Assembly: GCF_000725125.1 (NCBI RefSeq) | Contig: NZ_JFCB01000014.1 | Span: 1 to 64,000 of the forward strand | Source: Streptomyces toyocaensis | Lineage (GTDB): Bacteria > Actinomycetota > Actinomycetes > Streptomycetales > Streptomycetaceae | DNA: 64,000 nt | Direction of reading: 5' to 3' | Shown here: piece after piece, positions 43,435 to 52,358 of the stretch | Position numbering within the stretch: the stretch's first letter is position 1 | Layout: each line of letters starts with the position of its first letter | Translations under genes and position numbers: made by a program | Notes under the pieces: model-generated | What the model was told of the DNA's origin: nothing | What the model saw: the letters and a program-made list of their open reading frames with translations, nothing else | Databases searched by the model: none

Positions 43435-45143
43435 GCGGACACCTCCGTGCGCAGTTCCTCGGGCAGGTGGAAGCGGGCCAGCACCGCAGCCGTCCCGGGC
43501 GGTACCCGGCCGGGCGTGGCCAGGGACACCAGGATCATGGTGAGGAAGCCCAGCGGCACCGACCACAGCGCGGGCCAGGCGAGCAGGGCGTGCCAGGGCC
43601 CCGCGCCCGGGTAGCCGGCCATGGTCGCGGCGACGGCGAGGAACGCGGAGCCGCCGCCCACCAGCATCCCGGCGGCCGCGCCCGGCGGGGTGAGCCTGCG
43701 CCACCAGATGCCGAGGACGAGCAGCGGGCAGAACGAGGACGCCGACACGGCGAAGGCCAGCCCCACGGCGTCGGCCACCGGCAGTCCGCCGACCAGGACG
43801 CTCGCGGCGAGCGGGACGGCCATCGCGAACACGGTGCCCAGCCGGAAGTGCCGCACGCCCCGAGAGGGGAGCACGTCCTGGGTGAGCACGCCCGCGACGG
43901 CCATGGTGAGTCCGGAGGCCGTCGACAGGAACGCCGCGAAGGCGCCCCCGGCGACGAGCGCGCCGAGGAGGTCGCCGCCCGTTCCGCCGATCATCCGGCC
44001 GGGCAGCAGCAGGACGGCGGCGTCCGCGTGGCCGGTGAGGGTCAGGTCGGGGGCGTACAGCCGGCCCAGGGCGCCGTAGACCGGCGGCAGCAGGTACCAG
44101 GCGCCGATCAGGCCGAGGACGGCGACGGTGGTGCGGCGGGCGGCGACGCCGTGCGGGCTGGTGTAGAAGCGGACGACGACGTGCGGCAGCCCCATGGTGC
44201 CGAAGAAGGTGGCGAGGATCAGGCCGTACGTGGCGTACAGCGGGCGTTCCTCGCGCGACTCCGCGCGGGAGGGCGACAGCGCGTCGTCGGCGCCGCGCCC
44301 GGCCGAGGGAACGGCGGTGCCCTCGGCGAAGGTGAGCCGCGTACCGCCGTCGATGCGGTGGGTGCCGGCGGGCAGGCTGACGTCGGTGCCGTCGTGCGCG
44401 CGGCCGTCGACGGTGCCGTCCACCGTCACGGTGAGGGGCTCGGCGAGCCGCAGGTCGACGGTGTCGTCGACGCGGACCACCCGCTGTTCGCGGAAGGCGG
44501 CGGGTTCGTCGAAGGCGTGGCTGGGCGCGCCGTCGCTCTGCCAGGCGAGGACGAGGAAGAGGGCGGGGACGAGCAGGGCGGTCAGTTTCAGCCAGTACTG
44601 GAAGGCCTGGACGAAGGTGATGCTGCGCATGCCGCCCGCGGCGACGATGACGGTCACCACGACGGCGACGATCACCCCACCGAGCCAGTCGGGGGCGCCG
44701 GTGAGAACGGTCAGGGTGAGCCCGGCGCCCTGGAGCTGGGGCAGCAGGTACAGCCAGCCGACGCCGACGACAAGGCCGCCCGCGAGCCGCCGCACGGCGT
44801 GCGAGGCGAGCCGGGCCTCGGCGAAGTCGGGCAGGGTGTAGGCGCCGGAGCGGCGCAGCGGGGCGGCGACGAACAGCAGCAGGACCAGATAGCCCGCGGT
44901 GTAGCCGACCGGGTACCACAGCATGTCCGGCCCCTGGACCAGGACGAGCCCCGCGATGCCGAGGAAGGAGGCGGCGGACAGGTACTCGCCGCTGATGGCG
45001 GCGGCGTTGAGGCGGGGGCCGACGGTGCGTGAGGCGACGTAGAAGTCGGAGGTGGTGCGGGATATGCGCAGGCCGAAGGCGCCGACGAGGACGGTCGCGA
45101 GGGCGACCAGCGCGACGGCGGTGACGGCGTAGGCGGAGTTCAC
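43431..45143 (-). CDS. Solute:sodium symporter (acetate/monocarboxylate type) with a large soluble insert
   Basis: A 570-residue SSS-family symporter of the ActP/MctC type. Seen: RTTSDFYVASRTVGPRLNA, SGEYLSAASFLGIAG, FAEARLASHAVRRL and TGGDLLGALVAGGAFAAFLSTASG. Between two membrane segments (about residues 202-300) is a hydrophilic, beta-rich insert of about 100 residues. The start is a GTG. It lies downstream of a DUF485 protein, the usual partner, and overlaps the histidine kinase (ATGA). Likely substrate: acetate, pyruvate or similar acids; inferred. Confidence 0.9.
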   Translation of the reverse strand: MNSAYAVTAVALVALATVLVGAFGLRISRTTSDFYVASRTVGPRLNAAAISGEYLSAASFLGIAGLVLVQGPDMLWYPVGYTAGYLVLLLFVAAPLRRSGAYTLPDFAEARLASHAVRRLAGGLVVGVGWLYLLPQLQGAGLTLTVLTGAPDWLGGVIVAVVVTVIVAAGGMRSITFVQAFQYWLKLTALLVPALFLVLAWQSDGAPSHAFDEPAAFREQRVVRVDDTVDLRLAEPLTVTVDGTVDGRAHDGTDVSLPAGTHRIDGGTRLTFAEGTAVPSAGRGADDALSPSRAESREERPLYATYGLILATFFGTMGLPHVVVRFYTSPHGVAARRTTVAVLGLIGAWYLLPPVYGALGRLYAPDLTLTGHADAAVLLLPGRMIGGTGGDLLGALVAGGAFAAFLSTASGLTMAVAGVLTQDVLPSRGVRHFRLGTVFAMAVPLAASVLVGGLPVADAVGLAFAVSASSFCPLLVLGIWWRRLTPPGAAAGMLVGGGSAFLAVAATMAGYPGAGPWHALLAWPALWSVPLGFLTMILVSLATPGRVPPGTAAVLARFHLPEELRTEVSA

Positions 45144-45163
45144 GGTGGTGCCGGTCCCCGGTC

Positions 45164-45520
45164 TCAGCGGTCCTCGACGAGCCGCACGAAGTCGCGTTCG
45201 TTGCGTTCGGCGCGGCGTACGTACCAGCGGGCGAGCAGGACCAGCGGCGGGTAGAGGCCGAAGCCGAGCACCGCCCACTCCAGGCCGGCGTCGGGGGCGG
45301 CGGCGAAGACCAGCGGGAGCGGACCGACGAGCAGCACGAGCACGGCGAACACGGTGAGACCGGCGCGGAGCTGGGTGCGCATCAAGGAGCGCACGTAGGT
45401 GTGCCCGAGGGTGGTCTGCTCGTCGATCTCGGTGCGCGGGCGGTAGTAGCCGGAGGCGCGGCGGGTGCGGCGGGGCGGTCCGGTGACGACCACGCGGCGT
45501 TCCATCGGGTCCTGGGGCAT
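45164..45520 (-). CDS. DUF485-family membrane protein
   Basis: A 118-residue protein with two membrane helices (LTVFAVLVLLVGPLPLVFA and AVLGFGLYPPLVLLARWYV) and the N-terminal LGHTYVRSLMRTQLRAGL. DUF485 proteins are regularly encoded just before acetate-type symporters and are thought to be accessory subunits. The ATG follows GGGGGAGCACGC. 20 bases separate it from the symporter. Confidence 0.85.
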   Translation of the reverse strand: MPQDPMERRVVVTGPPRRTRRASGYYRPRTEIDEQTTLGHTYVRSLMRTQLRAGLTVFAVLVLLVGPLPLVFAAAPDAGLEWAVLGFGLYPPLVLLARWYVRRAERNERDFVRLVEDR

Positions 45521-45535
45521 GCGTGCTCCCCCTGT

Positions 45536-46291
45536 CTAGCTCGTGGTCCGGCGCATCAGCAGGTCCCGCAGCTCACGGGCGTGCCGTCGGCTGACCTGGA
45601 GTTCCTCGGCGCCGATCAGGACGCTCACGGTGCCCGCGCCGAGCCGGAGCTCGCCGATGTGGCGCAGGGCGACCAGGTGGCGTCGGTGGATGCGGACGAA
45701 TCCGCGGGAGCGCCAGCGCTCCTCCAGCGTGGACAGCGGGATGCGCACGAGGTGGCTGCCCCGGTCGGTGTGCAGGCGGGCATAGTCGCCCTGGGCCTCG
45801 ACATGGGTGATGTCGTCGACGGCCACGAACCGGGTGACGCCGCCGAGCTCGACGGCCATGTGGTCGGGATCGGGTTCGTGCACGGGGATGCGCGGGGCGG
45901 TGCCGCGCTGGGCGGCGGCGCGGCGGACGGCCTCGGCCAGCCGTTCCTTGCGGACCGGTTTGAGCACGTAGTCGACGGCCTTGAGGTCGAAGGCCTGGAC
46001 GGCGAAGTCCTCGTGGGCGGTGACGAACACGACGAGCGGCGGCCGGGCGAACCCGCTGAGCAGCCGGGCGAGGTCGAGGCCGTCGAGGCCGGGCATCTGG
46101 ATGTCGAGGAAGACGACGTCGATGGCCTCGGGCCCGTCGGGTCCCGATTCGAGGGCGCGGTTGATGCGGCGCAGCGCCTCGGTGGCGTCCCCCGCGCCCT
46201 CGGCGCTGCCGATGCGCGGGTCGGCGTTCAGCAGGTACAGCAGTTCCTCCAGCGAGGGACGTTCGTCGTCGACGGCGAGGGCGCGCAGCAT
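45536..46291 (-). CDS. LytTR-family response regulator
   Basis: A 251-residue regulator: a receiver domain with phosphoacceptor Asp in VVFLDIQMPGLDG, the ALAVDDE acidic pair and the VLKPV Lys, then a LytTR DNA-binding domain (VEAQGDYARLHT, RSRGFVRIHRRHLV). Upstream of the ATG, TACACT lies 8 bases away and no Shine-Dalgarno is seen, so it may be leaderless. First gene of the operon with DUF485 protein, symporter and LytS-type kinase; it likely controls the transporter. Confidence 0.93.
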   Translation of the reverse strand: MLRALAVDDERPSLEELLYLLNADPRIGSAEGAGDATEALRRINRALESGPDGPEAIDVVFLDIQMPGLDGLDLARLLSGFARPPLVVFVTAHEDFAVQAFDLKAVDYVLKPVRKERLAEAVRRAAAQRGTAPRIPVHEPDPDHMAVELGGVTRFVAVDDITHVEAQGDYARLHTDRGSHLVRIPLSTLEERWRSRGFVRIHRRHLVALRHIGELRLGAGTVSVLIGAEELQVSRRHARELRDLLMRRTTS

Positions 46292-46412
46292 GAAGGTGGA
46301 GTGTAGGGGTGATTTCCACGTCTGGACACGTACCGGGCGCGGCTCACCCGCCGGTGCGCCGACGGTCCCGCGGTGGCGGGGGCGAGCGGACGCCGCTGGA
46401 TACAGTGCCCGC

Positions 46413-46916
46413 ATGAACAGCAGGCCCACGGCGTTCGACGAGCTCGACCGGAAGATCGTCACCGCTCTGATGGCGAACGCCAGGACGTCCTTCGCGGAGA
46501 TCGGCGCGGCCATCGGGCTGTCGTCGACCGCGGTCAAGCGCCGGGTGGACCGGTTGCGCGAGACCGGGGTGATCACCGGGTTCACGGCGACGGTGCGGCC
46601 GTCGGCGCTGGGCTGGCGCACGGAGGCGTACGTCGAGGTGTACTGCGAGGGGGCTGCGCCGCCCCGGCGGCTGGCGGAGGTGGTGCGCAACCATCCGGAG
46701 ATCGCCGCCGCCATGACGGTGACCGGGGGCGCGGACGCGCTGCTGCACGTGCGGGCGCGGGACGTGGAGCACTTCGAGGAGGTGCTGGAGCGCATCCGCC
46801 AGGAGCCGTTCATCCGCAAGACGATCAGCGTGATGGTGCTGTCCCACCTGCTGCCCGACAGTCCTGAGGCGGGAGTGACCCAGCCCGCGCCGGACGGCGC
46901 ATCAGACGTGCGCTGA
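46413..46916 (+). CDS. Lrp/AsnC-family transcriptional regulator
   Basis: A 167-residue regulator. The N-terminal helix-turn-helix (FAEIGAAIGLSSTAVKRRVDRL) is followed by the RAM ligand-binding domain (TEAYVEVYC, MTVTGGADALLHVRARD). TACAGT lies 6 bases before the ATG with no Shine-Dalgarno, suggesting a leaderless message. It stands upstream of ddaH-rocD on the same strand and probably senses an amino acid such as arginine or ornithine to control them; inferred. Confidence 0.92.
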   Translation: MNSRPTAFDELDRKIVTALMANARTSFAEIGAAIGLSSTAVKRRVDRLRETGVITGFTATVRPSALGWRTEAYVEVYCEGAAPPRRLAEVVRNHPEIAAAMTVTGGADALLHVRARDVEHFEEVLERIRQEPFIRKTISVMVLSHLLPDSPEAGVTQPAPDGASDVR

Positions 46917-47040
46917 GCGGCGTGAACACGCAGTGATCCTGCGTGAACGCGCAGCTCTCGTTCCTTGTCGTCCGTCCCGGTCGCTTCCTACCGTGGAGGC
47001 ACCCCCTGTCGGCACCGCATGGAAGCGGAGGAACCCCTCT

Positions 47041-47853
47041 GTGCCCGGATCCCGTGTGGCGCGCCGGCGGCGATACCTCGTCTGCGAACCCAGACACTTC
47101 GCCGTCCGGTACGCGATCAACCCCTGGATGCACCCCGACCTTCCCGTCGACGTCTCCCTCGCCCAGCGCCAGTGGCGGACGCTGATCGGCGTCTACCGCG
47201 ACCACGGCCATACCGTGGAGACCGTGAACCCCGAGCCCGGACTGCCCGACATGGTGTTCGCCGCGAACGCGGCGGTCGTCGTGGAGGGCCGTGTCTTCGG
47301 CTCCCTCTTCTCCGCGCCGGAGCGGCGCCCGGAGTCCGTTCCGTACGAGGCGTGGTTCAAGTCCGAGGGATTCGAGGTCCAGCATCCCGAGTCGGTGTGC
47401 GAGGGCGAGGGCGACCTGGTGCCCGCCGGGCGCTGGATCCTCGCCGGCACCGGGTTCCGCACCACCCGGGAGGCGCACCGCGAGGTGCAGGAGTTCTTCG
47501 GCGTTCCGGTGATCGGCCTGACCCTGGTCGACCCGTACTTCTACCACCTGGACACGGCGCTGTTCGTCCTGGACGACGAGAACATCGCGTACTACCCCGA
47601 CGCGTTCTCACCGGGCAGCCGCGAGGTGCTCGGACGGCTGTATCCCGACGCGGTGATCGCGACGCGTGAGGACGCGATGGCGTTCGGCCTGAACTCCGTC
47701 TCCGACGGGCGCCACGTCTTCATCGCGCCGGAGGCGACGGCCCTCGCCGGCCGGCTCGCCGACCGCGGTTACGTTCCCGTCCCCGTCGACCTGTCCGAGT
47801 TCCACAAGGCGGGCGGGGGCATCAAGTGCTGCACTCAGGAGATCCGCTCATGA
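47041..47853 (+). CDS. ddaH: N(G),N(G)-dimethylarginine dimethylaminohydrolase
   Basis: A 270-residue enzyme of the amidinotransferase/pentein fold. Seen: PDMVFAANAAVV, EGEGDLVPAG, the catalytic His in FYHLDTALF and the catalytic Cys in GGGIKCCTQEIR. DDAH converts methylated arginines to citrulline and an amine; the closely related arginine deiminase-like activity cannot be excluded. The GTG follows GGAGGAACCCCTCT. The stop overlaps the rocD start (ATGA), so the two form an arginine/ornithine catabolic unit. Confidence 0.9.
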   Translation: MPGSRVARRRRYLVCEPRHFAVRYAINPWMHPDLPVDVSLAQRQWRTLIGVYRDHGHTVETVNPEPGLPDMVFAANAAVVVEGRVFGSLFSAPERRPESVPYEAWFKSEGFEVQHPESVCEGEGDLVPAGRWILAGTGFRTTREAHREVQEFFGVPVIGLTLVDPYFYHLDTALFVLDDENIAYYPDAFSPGSREVLGRLYPDAVIATREDAMAFGLNSVSDGRHVFIAPEATALAGRLADRGYVPVPVDLSEFHKAGGGIKCCTQEIRS

Positions 47854-49076
47854 CCTCTGTCGTCCCCGCGCGTACGTCCGCCGAGTTGATCGGCGCGGAG
47901 GAGCCGGTCCTCGCGCACAACTACCATCCGCTGCCCGTGGTCGTCTCCCGCGCGGAGGGCACCTGGGTGGAGGACGTGGAGGGCCGGCGGTACCTCGACA
48001 TGCTGGCCGGCTACTCGGCGCTCAACTTCGGTCACCGGCATCCCGCGCTGATCGAGGCGGCGCACCGCCAGCTCGACCGGCTCACCCTGACCTCGCGCGC
48101 GTTCCACAACGACCGGCTCGCCGAGTTCGCGGAGCGCCTGGCCGCCCTGACCGGGCTGGACATGGTGCTGCCGATGAACACCGGTGCGGAGGCGGTGGAG
48201 AGCGGTGTGAAGGTGGCCCGCAAGTGGGCCTACGACGTGAAGGGCGTCCCGGCCGACCGGGCCACGATCGTGGTGGCCGCGGACAACTTCCACGGCCGCA
48301 CGACGACGATCGTGAGCTTCTCGACGGACGAGGTGGCCCGCGCCGGGTTCGGCCCCTTCACCCCGGGCTTCCGCGTCGTCCCGTACAACGATCTCGCGGC
48401 GCTGGAGGCGGCGGTCGACGAGACGACGGCGGCGGTGCTGATCGAGCCGGTGCAGGGCGAGGCGGGTGTGATCGTCCCGGACGACGGCTACCTCGCCGGC
48501 GTGCGGGAACTGACCCGCCGCGAGGGCTGCCTGTTCGTCGCGGACGAGATCCAGTCGGGCCTCGGCCGCACGGGCCGCACCCTCGCCGTCGACCACGAGT
48601 CGGTCGTCCCGGACGTGGTCCTGCTCGGCAAGGCGCTGGGCGGCGGTATCGTCCCGGTGTCGGCGGTGGTGGCCCGGCGGGAGGTGCTGCAGGTGCTGCA
48701 CCCCGGTGAGCACGGGTCGACCTTCGGCGGCAACCCGCTGGCCGCGGCGGTCGGCACGGCGGTGGTGGAACTGCTGGAGACGGGTGAGTTCCAGCGCCGG
48801 GCGGCGGACCTGGGCGAGGTGCTGCGCGAGGGCCTTCAGGCGCTGGTCGGCAAGGGCGTCGTCGGCTTCCGTTCCCGTGGCCTGTGGGCGGGCGTGGACG
48901 TGGACCCGGCGATCGGCACCGGCCGCGAGATCAGCGAGCGCCTCATGCGCGAGGGCGTCCTGGTCAAGGACACCCACGGCTCCACCATCCGGCTTGCCCC
49001 GCCCCTGACCATCACGGCGGAGGAGCTTCAGGGCGCCCTGCGCACCCTGGAGAAGGTGCTCACCGCGCACGCCTGA
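47850..49076 (+). CDS. rocD: Ornithine aminotransferase
   Basis: A 408-residue class III PLP aminotransferase converting ornithine and 2-oxoglutarate to glutamate semialdehyde and glutamate. Seen: PMNTGAEAVESGVKVAR, NFHGRTTTIVSFS, IEPVQGEAGV, VADEIQSGLGRTG and the PLP Lys in LLGKALGGG. The ATG overlaps the ddaH stop and has AGGAGATCCGCTC upstream. A strong hairpin follows. Confidence 0.95.
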   Translation: MTSVVPARTSAELIGAEEPVLAHNYHPLPVVVSRAEGTWVEDVEGRRYLDMLAGYSALNFGHRHPALIEAAHRQLDRLTLTSRAFHNDRLAEFAERLAALTGLDMVLPMNTGAEAVESGVKVARKWAYDVKGVPADRATIVVAADNFHGRTTTIVSFSTDEVARAGFGPFTPGFRVVPYNDLAALEAAVDETTAAVLIEPVQGEAGVIVPDDGYLAGVRELTRREGCLFVADEIQSGLGRTGRTLAVDHESVVPDVVLLGKALGGGIVPVSAVVARREVLQVLHPGEHGSTFGGNPLAAAVGTAVVELLETGEFQRRAADLGEVLREGLQALVGKGVVGFRSRGLWAGVDVDPAIGTGREISERLMREGVLVKDTHGSTIRLAPPLTITAEELQGALRTLEKVLTAHA

Positions 49077-49085
49077 GACACCCGG

Positions 49086-49125
49086 TGCGGTGCCCGGCCG
49101 GTCCACCCGCCGGCCGGGCACCGCA
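49086..49125 (+). terminator. rocD terminator
   Basis: TGCGGTGCCCGGCCGG (49086-49101) pairs perfectly over 16 bases with CCGGCCGGGCACCGCA (49110-49125), loop TCCACCCG, nine bases after the stop. Confidence 0.75.
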
Positions 49126-49219
49126 TCGCCCTGCCCCGCCCGGCAAGCCCTCGCTCCCCACAAGGGTGAAGATGGGGACAAGAGGTGGTAGACCACTCTC
49201 AGCGACAGAGAGGTCGGCC

Positions 49220-51682
49220 GTGGGCGGACACAACGAGCAGGACGCTGCCCGGCAGGGGTACGACGTGGCCGACGCCGCTCCCCTGTTGCTCGACCCGCAC
49301 GGCATGGTGACGAGCTGGACCGGTCACGCCGAGCGGATGCTGGGGTACGGCGCGCAGGAGGTGCTGGGGCGGAAGTTCTCCGAGCTGCTGGTCTCCGACG
49401 ACGCCGAGCGGGTGCCGGACCTGGTCGAGCGGTGCCGTTCGGGAGGGGACTGGGCGGGGCTGATGACGGCGCTGCACCGGGACGGGCGCCCGGTCGCGGT
49501 GATGGTGCGGGTCACGCCGGCCGTGGAGCCGAGGGGCCGGACGTCGCTGCTGGTGCTGCTGTCCGGGGCGGCCGGTTCGGCCGGCTGGGACATGAGCCGC
49601 ACCGTGCTGGAGCGGATGGTCGCCGGGTCGCCGATCGGCATCGCGATCATGGACACGGACCTGCGCTTCGTGTGGTCCAACGCCGCGCTCGAGCAGTTCG
49701 GCGGCGGCCCGGCGGAGCGACGGCTGGGTCTGCGGCACGCCGACGTCCAGCCGGGCATGGACGCCGAGGCCGTCGAGGCGCGGATGCGGCACGTGCTGGA
49801 GACCGGCGAGCAGGTGGTCGGCTACGAGCACGTCGGCCGCGTACGGTCGGCACCGCTGCGCGAGACCGCGCATATGCTCTCGTTCACCCGCCTCGACGAC
49901 GAGCGGGGCCGCCCGATCGGCCTGTACTACACGGTCGTGGACGTCACCGATTGGCACCGTGCCCGGCAGCGCCTCGCCCTGCTCGACCGGGCCGGCGGGC
50001 ACATCGGCCGCTCCCTCGACATCACGAGCACCGCGCAGGAACTGGCGGACGTCGCCGTGCCGGGCCTCGCGGACTTCGTCACCGTGGACCTGCTGGAGAC
50101 GGTGCTGCGCGGCGCCGAACCCCCGCCGGGCCCCGTCGGCGACCGGGACCGGGTGCCCCTGCGCCGGGCGGGCCACCGCTCGGCCTACGAGGACCTGCCG
50201 CGGACGGCCGTCGACACCGGTGCGGTCGTGCCCTATCTGGCGGACTCCCCGCCCGTGCGCTGCCTGACCACGGGCCGGCCCTGGCGTCAGGAGCAGCTCG
50301 ACCCGCTCGCCCTGGAGTGGGCCGCCGTCACGCCGGGCGACCGGGCGCACACCTTCCTGGAGCTGGGGCTGCAGAGCGTGATGATCGTCCCGATCCGGGC
50401 CCGGGGCGTCACCCTGGGCGTCACCACCTTCTTCCGTCGCCGCCGCGAGAACCCGTTCGACGCGGACGACCTCAGTCTCGCGGAGGACCTCGTCTCCCGC
50501 GCCGCCGTCAGTGTGGACAACGCCCGGCGCTACACCCGTGAGCGGGACGCGGCGCTCGCCCTCCAGCGCAGCCTGCTCCCCCGCCGGCTGCCCGCACAGG
50601 ACGCCGTCGAGGTGTCCGCGTGCTACCGCCCGGCCGACGAGCTGACCGGTCTCGGCGGCGACTGGTACGACCTCGTCCCGCTGTCGGGCGCCCGCGTCGC
50701 CCTGGTCGTCGGCGAGGTACCGGGGCACGGCATCGACGCCGCCGCGGCCATGGGACGGCTGCGCACGGCCGTACGGACGCTGGCCGCGATCGATCTGCCG
50801 CCCGAGGAGGTGCTCGCCCACCTGGACGACCTGGTCTCCCGGTCGGAGCGGGAGGAGGGCGAGGGCGAGGCGGAGCCCGGGGACGACGACCCTGGCCGGT
50901 CGCTGGGGGCCGGCTGCCTGTACGTCGTGTACGACCCGGTGGACGGCCGGTGCGCGATGGCCGCCGCCGGTCACCCCGCGCCCGCCGTGGTGGCACCGGA
51001 CGGCACGGTGACCTTCGTCGACCTCCCGCAGGGCCCCCCGCTCGGTGTGGGCGGCCCGCCGTTCGAGGCGGTGGAGCTGACCCTGGCCGAGGGCAGCACG
51101 CTCGCGCTGCACACGGACGGTCTGCTCGCCCGTGGGGACTCCTGGTCCGTCGACGCGGACCGGGAGCGGCTGCGGCGGGCGCTGGCCGGGGCGCCGGCCG
51201 ACCTTGAGCTGGGGTGCCGGGCCGTCGTCGACGCGCTGGTCCCGGCCCGTCCGTACGACGACGTGGCCCTGCTGCTGGCCCGTACCAGGCGTCTCGCGCC
51301 GGAACAGGTCGCGGTCCGCGAGCTGCCGGTGGATCCGGCCGTGGTGGCCGAGGCACGCAGGGCCACCGCCCGGCAACTGGCCCGATGGGGGCTGGAGGAG
51401 CTGGCCTTCACCACGGAGCTGCTGGTCAGCGAATTGGTCACCAACGCGATCCGGCACGCCACCGGGCCGGTCACGCTGCGGCTGATCCGTGAGCGCGCGC
51501 TGTTCTGCGAGGTCCTCGACGGTGGCCCCACCGCGCCGCATCTGCGTCATCCCCGCGCGATGGACGAGGGCGGGCGTGGACTGCTGCTGGTCTCCCAGCT
51601 GACACAGCGGTGGGGTACGCGGTTCGTCCCCGACGGGAAGATCATCTGGGCGGAGCAGGCACTGACCGCGCCGTCGGAGTGA
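49220..51682 (+). CDS. PAS/GAF/SpoIIE phosphatase with C-terminal anti-sigma-type ATPase domain
   Basis: An 820-residue multidomain signalling protein. In order: a PAS domain (about 10-110), a second PAS (VAGSPIGIAIMDTDLRFVW), a GAF domain (about 260-440), a SpoIIE/PP2C phosphatase (LTGLGGDWYDLVPL, GEVPGHGIDAAAAMGRLR), and a HATPase (ELLVSELVTNAIRHATG, DEGGRGLLLVSQL) like RsbW-type anti-sigma factors. Such proteins control sigma factors by dephosphorylating anti-anti-sigma factors. The GTG at 49220 follows AGAGAGG; an ATG at 49172 is possible but lacks a site. Confidence 0.92.
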   Translation: MGGHNEQDAARQGYDVADAAPLLLDPHGMVTSWTGHAERMLGYGAQEVLGRKFSELLVSDDAERVPDLVERCRSGGDWAGLMTALHRDGRPVAVMVRVTPAVEPRGRTSLLVLLSGAAGSAGWDMSRTVLERMVAGSPIGIAIMDTDLRFVWSNAALEQFGGGPAERRLGLRHADVQPGMDAEAVEARMRHVLETGEQVVGYEHVGRVRSAPLRETAHMLSFTRLDDERGRPIGLYYTVVDVTDWHRARQRLALLDRAGGHIGRSLDITSTAQELADVAVPGLADFVTVDLLETVLRGAEPPPGPVGDRDRVPLRRAGHRSAYEDLPRTAVDTGAVVPYLADSPPVRCLTTGRPWRQEQLDPLALEWAAVTPGDRAHTFLELGLQSVMIVPIRARGVTLGVTTFFRRRRENPFDADDLSLAEDLVSRAAVSVDNARRYTRERDAALALQRSLLPRRLPAQDAVEVSACYRPADELTGLGGDWYDLVPLSGARVALVVGEVPGHGIDAAAAMGRLRTAVRTLAAIDLPPEEVLAHLDDLVSRSEREEGEGEAEPGDDDPGRSLGAGCLYVVYDPVDGRCAMAAAGHPAPAVVAPDGTVTFVDLPQGPPLGVGGPPFEAVELTLAEGSTLALHTDGLLARGDSWSVDADRERLRRALAGAPADLELGCRAVVDALVPARPYDDVALLLARTRRLAPEQVAVRELPVDPAVVAEARRATARQLARWGLEELAFTTELLVSELVTNAIRHATGPVTLRLIRERALFCEVLDGGPTAPHLRHPRAMDEGGRGLLLVSQLTQRWGTRFVPDGKIIWAEQALTAPSE

Positions 51683-51716
51683 GGCGGTGGCCGGCGACCG
51701 GCGCCGGCCGCCGGGG

Positions 51717-52172
51717 TCAGGAACCCGCGCGGGTGCGGTCGAGGCGTGCCGTGCGTTCCACGTTGCGCCGGTCCGCCGGGTCGTCGCTGGGCGTGGCCGC
51801 GAACCAGGCGTCGAGGATCTCGCCGAGCAGCGGCGCGGACGTCAGCCGCAGGCTGAGCGCCAGGACGTTGGCGTCGTTCCAGCGGCGCGCCCCGTCCGCC
51901 GTGTAGGCGTCCGTGCACAGGGCGGCGCGCACGCCGGGCACCTTGTTGGCGGCGATCGAGGCGCCCGTGCCGGTCCAGCAGCACACCACCGCCTGATCGG
52001 CCGTTCCGTCGGCCACCTCACGCGCCGCCGCCGCCGAGCAGACCGCCCACTGCGGATCGTCCCCGGGGCTCAGCGCGCCGTGCGCGCTCACCTCGTGGCC
52101 GCGGTCGCGCAGTTCGGCGAGGAGGGCACGGGCCACGGGTTCGTCCATGTCGGAGGAGACGGAGATCCGCAT
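51717..52172 (-). CDS. RpiB/LacA/LacB-like sugar-phosphate isomerase
   Basis: A 151-residue protein of the ribose 5-phosphate isomerase B family. Seen: RISVSSDMDEPVARAL, CCWTGTGASIAANK (the CxGTG active-site loop with the catalytic Cys) and NDANVLALSLRLTS. Residues that bind the sugar phosphate differ enough from RpiB that the substrate is uncertain. TAGGCT lies 7 bases before the ATG, fitting a leaderless start, and the same bases form part of a perfect hairpin. Confidence 0.82.
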   Translation of the reverse strand: MRISVSSDMDEPVARALLAELRDRGHEVSAHGALSPGDDPQWAVCSAAAAREVADGTADQAVVCCWTGTGASIAANKVPGVRAALCTDAYTADGARRWNDANVLALSLRLTSAPLLGEILDAWFAATPSDDPADRRNVERTARLDRTRAGS

Positions 52173-52174
52173 GC

Positions 52175-52193
52175 CGGGGAGCCTACTCCCCGG
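52175..52193 (-). promoter_or_regulatory. Leaderless -10 element within a perfect hairpin
   Basis: On the minus strand TAGGCT (52185-52180) is a TANNNT -10 hexamer 7 bases before the ATG of the RpiB-like gene. The surrounding bases form GGGGAG-TAGG-CTCCCC, an inverted repeat. Confidence 0.5.
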
Positions 52194-52358
52194 AGCCCGT
52201 CCTCCGGCCGGTCCGGACGTCCGGCCGGTCCGTTCCTCTCGCGCCGAACGTGGTGCCGGGCCGTGCCGCGCGGTCCTAGACTGGCACCTCACGACGTGCC
52301 GGACGACCTGCTGGAACGCGGCGGCACTGCCCGTTCGTCAGAGTCGAGGAGCGTGCTT

